Shown here: positions 1 to 5,336 of the stretch, one piece after another | Layout of the letters: each line of letters begins with the position of its first letter | Numbering within the stretch: position 1 is the stretch's first letter | DNA from: a bacterium | GTDB lineage: Bacteria > Electryoneota > JAOADG01 | NCBI GenBank assembly: GCA_026417415.1 | Contig: JAOADG010000021.1 | Span: forward strand, 1-5,336 | Length of the DNA stretch: 5,336 nucleotides | Direction of reading: 5' to 3' | Notes under the pieces: model-generated | What the model was told of the DNA's origin: nothing | What the model saw: only the letters and a program-made list of their open reading frames with translations | The model's database searches: none | Translations under genes and position numbers: made by a program

Positions 1-1203
1 TTTTTCCAACTCCCTTACAAACCTTTCGCCACTTTTTCCGTCCAATTGATACAAATGCCTTTTGATGGCCTGCTCCATTCCTTGAAAAAGTGACTCACGG
101 GCATTTTCATTGTGTAGTGCGTGATGGAGTGCTGCAGGAAGTTCTTCGGTATGATAAATCGGAATACTAGCGCCATATTGATAGAAATCTAATTCAAATC
201 CTGCATCCATATACTTCAATTGAATAATAGGTAAACCCTTAAGCAAAGCATAGTAGGCAACAGTAGAAGATGCTACCAGCATAGCATCAAAATCATCCAA
301 CAAATCCACCGCATCCCCTTCGGTCTGAAGTTGAACTTGATTTGACTCGATTAGAGGAGATAATTCAGTTCGCAAAATGCGATCAACTTCATCAAAATCT
401 TTTCTTGATTTGATAAACAAAAAGTATCCCTGTTGGGTCACGGTAATTGCAATTTTGATAATTTCTTTTGCTAAACTATCTGGGTTTGTGTACTTTACAG
501 AAATCTGCAATGGATAGATAATTCTATTATTTAAGTTAGGTTTCAAGGTGCGGGGTTGGATAGCATGATCCATCATCACAGAGCCGATCAATTTCACGCA
601 TTCAGGTGGAAAAAACTTTTCATAGTATTCTTTTGCGATTGTACCGTAAACAAACACGTAATCACAATCCAACCCTAATGCATAAAACCAACGAAAAGTT
701 AAGCCATACCACCGATATACGACCGCATCAAAAAGATAACTCTTCACTCTTCTTAAAAATTTGCCCAAATTTTCTTTAACATTAAAGGTGGTTAACCCTA
801 ACGAACCTTCTTGATAATATACTGTAGGAATTTTTTTCAATTTCGAATAAGCAACTACTGGGAACGTAAAGACACTGGTATCATTGCACGTGACCAACAC
901 ATCAATATCTAAATTTACTTTCTGTTGCAACAAACGTCTTAGATTCTTAAACTTCCATAATCGTTTGAAGGAATAGGATCGCAAATTCGGATAATCAATG
1001 GGAAGTCGTTGAATAGGGACCCCTAAACCGGTATAACTTTTTTCGTATTCTTGTTTGGTTTCCGTTGCGAAAAAAACGACCTGATGTCCATGGTGAAGCA
1101 ACAATCGGGCAAGTGTGAGTATCATTTTTGTGGTCGCCACATTTTGAAAAATAGGGATCCCTACCTTCAATGGTTTTGGTATGGAGCAAGCATCTTGGTG
1201 CAT
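1..1203 (-). CDS. Glycosyltransferase-like protein (GT-B-type), 3' end cut by window
   Basis: The frame from ATG 1203 stays open for 401 codons to base 1, so the C-terminus lies outside. The N-terminus (residues 12-46) reads as a Rossmann-like beta-alpha-beta: KVGIPIFQ, an amphipathic helix, then GHQVVFFAT. A second domain begins near residue 225. It contains IIYPLQ (228-233), FLFIKSRKD (261-269) and an LLDDFDAMLVASSTVAYYAL stretch (301-320) followed by KGLPIIQ. This D...SST...AL..G.P pattern is typical of the nucleotide-sugar-binding half of GT-B enzymes, CDP-glycerol transferases and UDP-sugar epimerases. The visible end, LDGKSGERFVREL, resembles the C-terminal helix of such proteins. No signal peptide is seen, so it is probably cytoplasmic or membrane-associated. 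It follows neuD by 15 bases in the same frame with no clear Shine-Dalgarno site; a TTG at codon 12 is an alternative start. By context it could transfer a nonulosonic acid or a neighbouring sugar. The exact family is not recognised. Confidence 0.5.
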   Translation of the reverse strand, partial: MHQDACSIPKPLKVGIPIFQNVATTKMILTLARLLLHHGHQVVFFATETKQEYEKSYTGLGVPIQRLPIDYPNLRSYSFKRLWKFKNLRRLLQQKVNLDIDVLVTCNDTSVFTFPVVAYSKLKKIPTVYYQEGSLGLTTFNVKENLGKFLRRVKSYLFDAVVYRWYGLTFRWFYALGLDCDYVFVYGTIAKEYYEKFFPPECVKLIGSVMMDHAIQPRTLKPNLNNRIIYPLQISVKYTNPDSLAKEIIKIAITVTQQGYFLFIKSRKDFDEVDRILRTELSPLIESNQVQLQTEGDAVDLLDDFDAMLVASSTVAYYALLKGLPIIQLKYMDAGFELDFYQYGASIPIYHTEELPAALHHALHNENARESLFQGMEQAIKRHLYQLDGKSGERFVRELEK

Positions 1204-1218
1204 GGTTCGTAATAAGGG

Positions 1219-1869
1219 TTAAGATGTAATTCTAATAGGTTTTGCAGGAACACCTACCACAGTTTCTCCATCCGCCACATCTTTCACTACAACGGCACCC
1301 GCTCCCACAATCACGTTATTTCCAATATGGATGCCTTGCCGAACGGTAGAACCTACCCCAATCATACATCCTTCTCCAATTTGAACCGCTCCACTTAGCG
1401 TTACACCGGGGGCTATATGAGTATGCGCACCAATATGGCAATCGTGATCAATATTTGCTCCTGTATTCACGATTACATTTTCACCGATAACTGTATAAGG
1501 GTTAATAATTGCACCTGCCATAATACTAACCCCTTCACCTAAAGTGACACTACTTGAAACGATACTTTTTGGATGTATCGCTTGGATGGGAGTCAATCCC
1601 CAACGTTTTCCTAATTCGAACAATTTTTTTCGTTTTTCAGCACCTTTCACAGTACCCACACCTAAAAAGAAATGTGTGACTCCCATAGAAGCAGCGTTTT
1701 CTAACCAATCATCGTTCCCTAAAATGGGAACCCCGTCAAGCATGTTAAGGGAATCGTCAGGAGATAAAAGCCCGACGATTTCTAAATTCTGGTGAAACCG
1801 TAAGATTTCAAGCATTACTTTACAATGTCCACCTGCTCCAAGACCGATCACTTTGGTGTTTGGTTTCAA
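1219..1869 (-). CDS. neuD: NeuD/PglD-family sugar O- or N-acyltransferase
   Basis: This is a two-domain acyltransferase of 216 residues from the preferred TTG start. Residues 6-20 (KVIGLGAGGHCKVML) form the PglD_N Rossmann motif GxGGH that binds the sugar nucleotide in PglD-type enzymes. Residues 98-100 (IHP) lead into the left-handed beta-helix of hexapeptide repeats, about 103-205. The probable catalytic base is His142 in GANIDHDCHIG, the position of the active-site His in PglD relatives. It closes with GVPAKPI (206-212). The TTG at 1869 is chosen because GGGAG lies 5 bases upstream and the TTGA overlaps the neuC stop by 4 bases. The longer TTG at 1881 adds four residues but has no ribosome site. 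In sialic clusters NeuD usually O-acetylates the sugar. The same fold also serves as a 4-N-acetyltransferase (LegH, PglD) in legionaminic or bacillosamine synthesis, so the substrate is uncertain. Confidence 0.87.
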   Translation of the reverse strand: MKPNTKVIGLGAGGHCKVMLEILRFHQNLEIVGLLSPDDSLNMLDGVPILGNDDWLENAASMGVTHFFLGVGTVKGAEKRKKLFELGKRWGLTPIQAIHPKSIVSSSVTLGEGVSIMAGAIINPYTVIGENVIVNTGANIDHDCHIGAHTHIAPGVTLSGAVQIGEGCMIGVGSTVRQGIHIGNNVIVGAGAVVVKDVADGETVVGVPAKPIRITS

Positions 1870-3032
1870 TGGTTCTCCCAACGAATATCATAAAAAGTTT
1901 TGCGAAGTAGTTTTGTATCAATCGGTATTTTTTTAATGGTCTCAACGATTATATTTGAAGCATTCCCATTTCCATAAGGATTTGTAAGATCAGTAAGTGA
2001 GTTCCGAAATTCTTCTGAAGTTCCGTAAAGAATGGCATTAAGAATGGATTCGGTATCTACATCACAATCAAGAACATTTTTAGCACGTATTCGCCCTGCC
2101 TGACGTTCTCCAATGTTAATGACAGGCAATTGGAAGGTTGCAGCTTCAATAATCCCACTGGAAGAATTGCCTACCATTGCACGTGCATGTTTCATCATGC
2201 TAAAATAGGCCTCATTGCCTAAATTGGGCTGGAAAAAGGCGTTGGGATGGTTTTGAACATAGTTTAGAATAGCATGGTTAATGAACTGCCCACCCGGATC
2301 AGCATTGCTCATGGTGAATACTACTGGAAATCCAGAGCGTTCAATCGCTTGCAAGAAACAGTGAACCAACGTTTCTATTCCATTAGGGTTCATGGTCTCT
2401 GGATGCAAGGTTGCTAAAAGAAATTTTTCGGGAAGGGGTTGACCGAGTAAATTAGACAATTGTTCTCGACTCAATAAAACCAAATCGTTTAAGGCATCCA
2501 ATGAGGGTGCACCACTAACATGCACTCGCCAAGGTTCTTCTCCCATTTGAATGATTCGCCGTGCATATGCTTCTGTTGAAGCAAAATGGAGATGACATAA
2601 TTTTGTTAACGAGTGTCGCAAAGAATCATCAATTGCACCAAAAGTGAGTTCGCCACCATGGATGTGTGCTACCGGAATATGAAAGGGGAGTGCTGCGAGG
2701 GCGGCGCAATACATATCAAACCGATCACCCAATACGATCAACAAGTTTGGTTTCCTAAGTTCAAACTCACGAGCAAAACCCAACAATCCTTGTCCCATTG
2801 TAAGAGCAACACCACTCGGTTCATCATTTTCAATAAGCGAAGGAATTTTAACCATATCGCTATATCCATCTTGTTCTACCATTTGATAGGTAGAACCATA
2901 TCGTTCGGATAAATGCATTCCAGAAATGTAAATACGAAGGTGAATATCTGAAAAAGCACGGAATTTTTTAAGGATGGGGGTATAGATACCATAATCAGAA
3001 CGGCCTACAGTAACTACACCTACAGTTCTCAT
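1866..3032 (-). CDS. neuC: Hydrolysing UDP-N-acetylglucosamine 2-epimerase (NeuC/LegG family)
   Basis: The 388-residue product is full length for the family. It would convert UDP-GlcNAc, or a 2,4-diacetamido UDP-sugar in the legionaminic route, to the free manno-configured sugar plus UDP, the substrate of the next enzyme. Two Rossmann-like domains are visible. The first carries GRSDYG (10-15), the LGDRFD motif (101-106), HIHGGE (123-128) and DDSLRHSLTKL (135-145). The second carries SGAPSLD (173-179), TLHPET (208-213), SNADPGG (242-248), the UDP-phosphate-binding GNSSSGIIEA (288-297) and NIGERQAGRIRAKNV (306-320). All are hallmarks of the NeuC type rather than the non-hydrolysing WecB type. 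The ATG overlaps the neuB stop as ATGA, and GAGGA lies 6 bases upstream, so the start is secure. Its own end overlaps the neuD start by 4 bases. The enzyme is cytoplasmic. NeuC and LegG cannot be told apart reliably from motifs alone. Confidence 0.93.
   Translation of the reverse strand: MRTVGVVTVGRSDYGIYTPILKKFRAFSDIHLRIYISGMHLSERYGSTYQMVEQDGYSDMVKIPSLIENDEPSGVALTMGQGLLGFAREFELRKPNLLIVLGDRFDMYCAALAALPFHIPVAHIHGGELTFGAIDDSLRHSLTKLCHLHFASTEAYARRIIQMGEEPWRVHVSGAPSLDALNDLVLLSREQLSNLLGQPLPEKFLLATLHPETMNPNGIETLVHCFLQAIERSGFPVVFTMSNADPGGQFINHAILNYVQNHPNAFFQPNLGNEAYFSMMKHARAMVGNSSSGIIEAATFQLPVINIGERQAGRIRAKNVLDCDVDTESILNAILYGTSEEFRNSLTDLTNPYGNGNASNIIVETIKKIPIDTKLLRKTFYDIRWENH
1875..1879 (-). promoter_or_regulatory. 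Ribosome binding site that selects the TTG start of neuD
   Basis: GGGAG on the minus strand lies 5 bases before TTG 1869, inside the final codons of neuC. The TTG overlaps the neuC stop as TTGA. A TTG twelve bases earlier (1881) is in frame but has no such site, so the shorter protein is preferred. Confidence 0.6.
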
Positions 3033-4075
3033 TCCAAATCCTCGTATCGCAACATACTTCCCATTGGTAGATCTCGCAGTATTCTTTTACCCACGATGGA
3101 CTGAAGTTCCGATGGAGGAATACCTGTACCCGGCCGTCTCGCTATCAAACAATCCGATGTTATAGTACTTCCTTTTTTTAATGGTTTAGATGTAAATAAA
3201 CTTTTTCTAGCAACTTCGGTGACATCTTTTTCAATCGCATGCGGTCTTTTTATACCATCTCCAAGAGCGATCTCTACGGAACGAATTCCCTGAACCATTG
3301 CTTTTAACTCAATGGGTGATAATGAAGCTTTATGATCAGGTCCCGGTAAATTGCGATCTATAGTAAAATGTTTTTCTATGATACAAGCACCAAGCGCTAC
3401 AGCAGCGATAGGGATATGAATCCCTTCCGTATGATCTGAAAAACCGATGGGAATCTGAAATTCCTTTTCTAAAGTCAGCATTGCCCTTAGGTTAATTGAA
3501 TCGTAAGGTGCAGGATAACTGCTGGTGCAATGTAATAGTGCCAAGGGAGGATTTCCATTTTGGAAAATGATTTGAACGGAACGTCGGACTTCTTCTAAGG
3601 TTGCCATTCCCGTGGATACAATTAAAGGAAGTCCCATTTTAGCTAAATGGATTAGAAAAGGAAAATTCGTCAATTCACCTGAAGGGACCTTAATTGCAGC
3701 CACTTTTAGTTCGTTCACTAAGAAGTCCGCACTTTTTTCTTCAAAGGGGGAAGATAAGAACACCAACCCTTTTTTTTCAGCATATTCTTTTAATTGAAAA
3801 TAGATGGGCAATGGCAATTCCAACTGCTTGAGCATTTCCAATTGGTTGATGGTTTCACCTACCGTTTCCTGTTGGTATACGGCTTTAGGTGCATTTACAT
3901 CGGCTAAATCTTCGGCACGAAAGGTTTGAAATTTGACGGCATTTACACCTGCTTCTGCAGCAATATCAATCAATTGAAAAGCAAGTTCAGGATTACCATT
4001 ATGGTTGACTCCCGCCTCAGCGATAATGAAGCATGGATGGTTTTTATCAATCATTTTGTTTTGAATAACGAACAT
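3029..4075 (-). CDS. neuB: Nonulosonic acid synthase (N-acetylneuraminate or legionaminate synthase)
   Basis: The 348-residue product has the full two-domain NeuB architecture. It condenses an N-acyl-mannosamine-type sugar with phosphoenolpyruvate to give a nine-carbon nonulosonic acid. The TIM barrel shows IIAEAGVNHNG (17-27), KFQTF (48-52), KVPSGELTN (129-137), STGMAT (154-159), LLHCTSSYPAP (180-190), GFSDHTEG (211-218), IEKHFT (233-238) and GPDHKAS (245-251). His215 and His236 occupy the metal-ligand positions known from Neisseria NeuB. The C-terminal SAF (antifreeze-like) domain runs from about 287 to 345 and includes ARRPGTGIPP, with Arg314 as the residue that reaches the partner subunit's active site. 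The start at 4075 is preferred over Met8 because the first residues align with the usual N-terminal strand; the ribosome site is weak (TGGA). It follows neuA by 3 bases and overlaps neuC by 4. The HCT-YPAP and DHT-GIH segments look somewhat LegI-like from memory, which is not decisive. Confidence 0.95.
   Translation of the reverse strand: MFVIQNKMIDKNHPCFIIAEAGVNHNGNPELAFQLIDIAAEAGVNAVKFQTFRAEDLADVNAPKAVYQQETVGETINQLEMLKQLELPLPIYFQLKEYAEKKGLVFLSSPFEEKSADFLVNELKVAAIKVPSGELTNFPFLIHLAKMGLPLIVSTGMATLEEVRRSVQIIFQNGNPPLALLHCTSSYPAPYDSINLRAMLTLEKEFQIPIGFSDHTEGIHIPIAAVALGACIIEKHFTIDRNLPGPDHKASLSPIELKAMVQGIRSVEIALGDGIKRPHAIEKDVTEVARKSLFTSKPLKKGSTITSDCLIARRPGTGIPPSELQSIVGKRILRDLPMGSMLRYEDLE
3039..3043 (-). 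promoter_or_regulatory. Ribosome binding site of neuC
   Basis: GAGGA on the minus strand, 6 bases before ATG 3032, lies inside the last codons of neuB. Together with the ATGA stop/start overlap it indicates translational coupling of neuB and neuC. It is the clearest Shine-Dalgarno site in the window. Confidence 0.75.
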
Positions 4076-4078
4076 AGA

Positions 4079-4807
4079 TTATTTTCCACTTATCCAGGGG
4101 AGTACGATTTTCCTATTCTGTAAAAGAAATTCAGCGTACTCAAAATCTTCTAATGTATCAATATCCACTGAACGAAGAGAGGGAACTACGTAGATTAGAT
4201 TTTTCCCATTTCTCCAAGATTTTTTTTCAGAAAGAAGAAAATCACGCCGCCAAAGAAAGTACATTCCATTTAGCATATATATAGTAGGTAAATCTTGCCT
4301 ACGCAAATAGGTTTTTGATAATTCAGACAATTCAACAAGATATCCATCTTTTTGTTCAACACAATATCCTATAGGGTTGTGCTTTGGAATAGTGACACTG
4401 ACAATGCCATCTGCTTCAGGTTGTTGTAGTAACATAGTATAACATTGTTCAAATTCATTTGGAATTCTAAACGGGCTGGTAGGTTGTAAAAGGAGTAAAA
4501 AATCGTATTGCAGTTTATCCATTTTCTCAATCTCGATCAATGCATGTTGCAAAACAGGTAGCATCGGTGTTTCGTCTTGTGCCAATTCACTAGGTCGTAA
4601 AAAGGGTACTTCGCAATTGTATTGACGTGCAATACCAGCGATTTCTTCCGAATCGGTTGAAACAATGGTTTTCGTAATGGATGGACACAACTTTGCAAAT
4701 TCAATGGAATGTGCAATTAAGGGCTTCCCACCCAACAACAGAATATTCTTTTTTGGTAACCCCTTAGAACCACTACGAGCGGGAATTACCGCTAAAACGC
4801 CTTCCAT
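4079..4807 (-). CDS. neuA: CMP-nonulosonate cytidylyltransferase (CMP-sialic or CMP-legionaminic acid synthetase)
   Basis: The 242-residue product activates a nonulosonic acid with CTP, giving the CMP-sugar donor and pyrophosphate. The N-terminal P-loop-like signature IPARSGSKGLPKKN (8-21) is the CTP-binding motif of this family. STDSEEIA (50-57), RPSELAQDETP (71-81) and LLQPTSPFR (106-114) follow in the expected order. RRQDLPTIYMLNGMYF (169-184) is the sugar-binding segment. VDIDTLEDF (214-222) carries Asp215 and Asp217, the usual metal-binding pair. It is a single-domain enzyme, without the C-terminal esterase-like domain of E. coli NeuA. The ATG at 4807 fits the family start, and AGGTG sits 4 bases upstream. 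It is the first gene of the visible operon, with about 400 non-coding bases before it and only 3 bases to neuB. Close relatives include LegF (CMP-legionaminate), which motifs alone do not exclude; KdsB (CMP-Kdo) is unlikely given the neighbours. Confidence 0.93.
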   Translation of the reverse strand: MEGVLAVIPARSGSKGLPKKNILLLGGKPLIAHSIEFAKLCPSITKTIVSTDSEEIAGIARQYNCEVPFLRPSELAQDETPMLPVLQHALIEIEKMDKLQYDFLLLLQPTSPFRIPNEFEQCYTMLLQQPEADGIVSVTIPKHNPIGYCVEQKDGYLVELSELSKTYLRRQDLPTIYMLNGMYFLWRRDFLLSEKKSWRNGKNLIYVVPSLRSVDIDTLEDFEYAEFLLQNRKIVLPWISGK

Positions 4808-4811
4808 AGAA

Positions 4812-4816
4812 CACCT
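4812..4816 (-). promoter_or_regulatory. Ribosome binding site of neuA
   Basis: AGGTG on the minus strand lies 4 bases before ATG 4807 and after a run of A residues. The spacing is short but acceptable, and the site supports the chosen neuA start. No other in-frame ATG occurs before residue 82. Confidence 0.5.
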
Positions 4817-4849
4817 TTTTTTCCATAATCTATTTAGAAAAAGTACTTA

Positions 4850-4877
4850 ACTTTACAAGAACAATGAGTATTGACAA
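4850..4877 (-). promoter_or_regulatory. Candidate sigma70-type promoter for the neu operon
   Basis: On the minus strand TTGTCA (4877-4872, five of six consensus bases) is followed after 16 bases by TAAAGT (4855-4850, four of six). Transcription would start around 4843, giving a leader of roughly 35 bases before neuA. The match is modest in AT-rich DNA and rests on spacing and position only. Other weak boxes lie between here and 4825. Confidence 0.3.
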
Positions 4878-4921
4878 TGAATGAATGCTTTTTCCTTTCC
4901 CTCTTACCACATCGTAGAATG

Positions 4922-4937
4922 TTTAAGTATACTTTAA
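4922..4937. repeat. Near-perfect 16-base palindrome
   Basis: The sequence TTTAAGTATACTTTAA pairs at seven of its eight positions around the centre, and its inner ten bases (AAGTATACTT) are perfectly palindromic. It lies about 115 bases upstream of neuA, where an operator could sit. It also contains a TATACT box readable on both strands. In AT-rich DNA such a palindrome can arise by chance. Confidence 0.3.
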
Positions 4938-5148
4938 GAATGGTTGGTCAAAACATAAAATAGATTATTTATTGGTTATCAAAAAGGGAACAATTTGTAC
5001 CAAAACTTCTTCTAATTTCCTTCATTAGATCGCACATTTGAAAACGTTTATTCTTGACCATGCCATTTCTCTAACACAATCCTTAGATGTCAAATACTAT
5101 TAATTATGAATCGTGGCGATCGTTCCAATGGATTCACAAGTTTACGAA

Positions 5149-5154
5149 TATAAT
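5149..5154 (+). promoter_or_regulatory. TATAAT box pointing into the CRISPR array
   Basis: A perfect TATAAT hexamer lies 50 bases before the first repeat, so transcription from it would begin near 5161 and enter the array. No good -35 box is present at 16-18 bases upstream (only TTCCAA at 19) and there is no extended -10 TG, so this is only a candidate pre-crRNA promoter. Confidence 0.2.
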
Positions 5155-5203
5155 GGTTTGTTAAAAATAATTCCAAAATTTAACTGAAACAGCACATTCA
5201 TTT

Positions 5204-5336
5204 ATTGTGGTTTGCGGGCAGTCAACGGTTAGTTATATTTCTTCAGATGCTTCATACTCCAAACTTGCTGTTGTGGTTTGCGGGCAGTCAACGGTTAGTT
5301 ATATTCTCATCTCTCAACTCAATATCAACATCAAAG
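5204..5336 (+). CRISPR. Start of a CRISPR array, 36-base repeats and 30-base spacers (type II-like)
   Basis: Two repeat copies lie at 5204-5239 and 5270-5305. They are identical over 35 bases and differ only at the first base (A in the first, G in the second). The unit begins GTTGTGGTTTG, has GCGGGCAGTCAACGG in the middle and ends TTATATT. Spacers at 5240-5269 and 5306-5335 are both 30 bases and unrelated to each other. The period is exactly 66, and the last window base (5336, G) is the expected first base of a third repeat. A 36/30 geometry, a GTTGT start and an AT-rich end are usual for type II arrays written in crRNA orientation, hence the plus-strand call. Type VI-B (Cas13b) arrays share the 36/30 geometry, but their repeats normally end in CAAC, unlike this one. 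No cas genes or tracrRNA are in the window. The array continues beyond it. Confidence 0.88.

Larger units (their letters stand above)
4808..5203. other. AT-rich intergenic region between neuA and the CRISPR array
   Basis: This stretch of 396 bases has no convincing gene. The longest ATG frame I followed, on the plus strand at 5128-5187, encodes only 19 residues, lacks a ribosome site and resembles nothing I know. The neuA-proximal part should hold the promoter and 5' leader of the minus-strand operon. The distal part may be the leader of the array if the array is transcribed left to right. I found no tRNA, no rho-independent terminator with a clear GC stem and U-tract, and no clear tracrRNA anti-repeat. 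Confidence 0.6.

Noticed and set aside
995-1189. A 64-codon minus-strand frame inside the glycosyltransferase-like gene
   Set aside because: It overlaps, in another frame, a 401-codon open frame with clear protein-like domains; the short product has no recognisable motif.
1544-4850. Plus-strand frames of about 60-100 codons (1544-1795, 2613-2912, 3612-3797, 3926-4123, 4665-4850)
   Set aside because: All lie on or mostly on the opposite strand of well-supported neu genes and show no protein family features.
4871-4876. A perfect TTGACA on the plus strand as a -35 box for the array
   Set aside because: No -10-like hexamer lies 16-18 bases downstream; that stretch is a pyrimidine run.
5150-5160. 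TGGTTTG just upstream of the array as a tracrRNA anti-repeat or a decayed repeat
   Set aside because: Only 7 consecutive bases match the repeat; pairing beyond that needs wobbles and a mismatch and stops at the repeat's GC-rich centre. A match this short is expected by chance in 400 bases.
5128-5187. A 19-codon plus-strand frame (MDSQVYEYNGLLKIIPKFN), possibly the tail of a cas gene
   Set aside because: It has no ribosome site and no similarity I can recognise to Cas1, Cas2 or Cas9 ends; a stop codon lies a few codons upstream in frame.
5204-5305. A type VI-B (Cas13b) array
   Set aside because: The geometry and GTTGTGG start are compatible, but the repeat ends in TATATT rather than the CAAC end usual for Cas13b repeats, so type II is preferred. 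It is not fully excluded without the cas genes.
5240-5335. Self-targeting spacers matching the neu operon
   Set aside because: Reading both spacers against the window gave only short partial resemblances (for example around 3961 and 4156), well below a protospacer match.

Overview
The window is a bacterial chromosomal segment that looks moderately AT-rich by eye. It carries a tightly packed nonulosonic (sialic-type) acid operon on the minus strand and the beginning of a CRISPR array at the right edge. The species cannot be named from this sequence. The genes use Shine-Dalgarno-like sites and start/stop overlaps, including a probable TTG start. Cell-surface nonulosonic acid clusters like this are common in many, mostly Gram-negative, bacteria.

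Layout, in the direction of transcription (right to left). A CMP-nonulosonate cytidylyltransferase (neuA-like, 4807-4079) is followed after 3 bases by a nonulosonate synthase (neuB-like, 4075-3029). This overlaps by 4 bases a hydrolysing UDP-sugar 2-epimerase (neuC-like, 3032-1866). That in turn overlaps by 4 bases a PglD/NeuD-type hexapeptide acyltransferase (neuD-like, 1869-1219, start revised to a TTG). After 15 bases comes a glycosyltransferase-like gene that starts at 1203 and is still open at base 1, so it is cut by the window. The four complete genes supply the core of one pathway. The epimerase makes the 6-carbon N-acyl sugar, the synthase condenses it with phosphoenolpyruvate, and the cytidylyltransferase activates the product as the CMP-sugar. 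The acyltransferase decorates the sugar or a precursor, and the last gene may transfer a sugar to the surface glycan. Whether the product is N-acetylneuraminic acid or legionaminic acid is not settled by the window.

From 4808 to 5203 there is about 400 bases without a convincing gene. It is visibly AT-rich and holds weak promoter candidates for the operon, a near-perfect 16-base palindrome and a TATAAT box pointing toward the array. From 5204 to the end there are two copies of a 36-base repeat (the first base differs in copy one) spaced exactly 66 bases apart, with two different 30-base spacers. The final base of the window is the expected first base of a third repeat. The 36/30 geometry and the GTTGTGG start fit a type II (Cas9, probably II-C) array best. 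No cas gene or tracrRNA is visible here, so the type is an inference.
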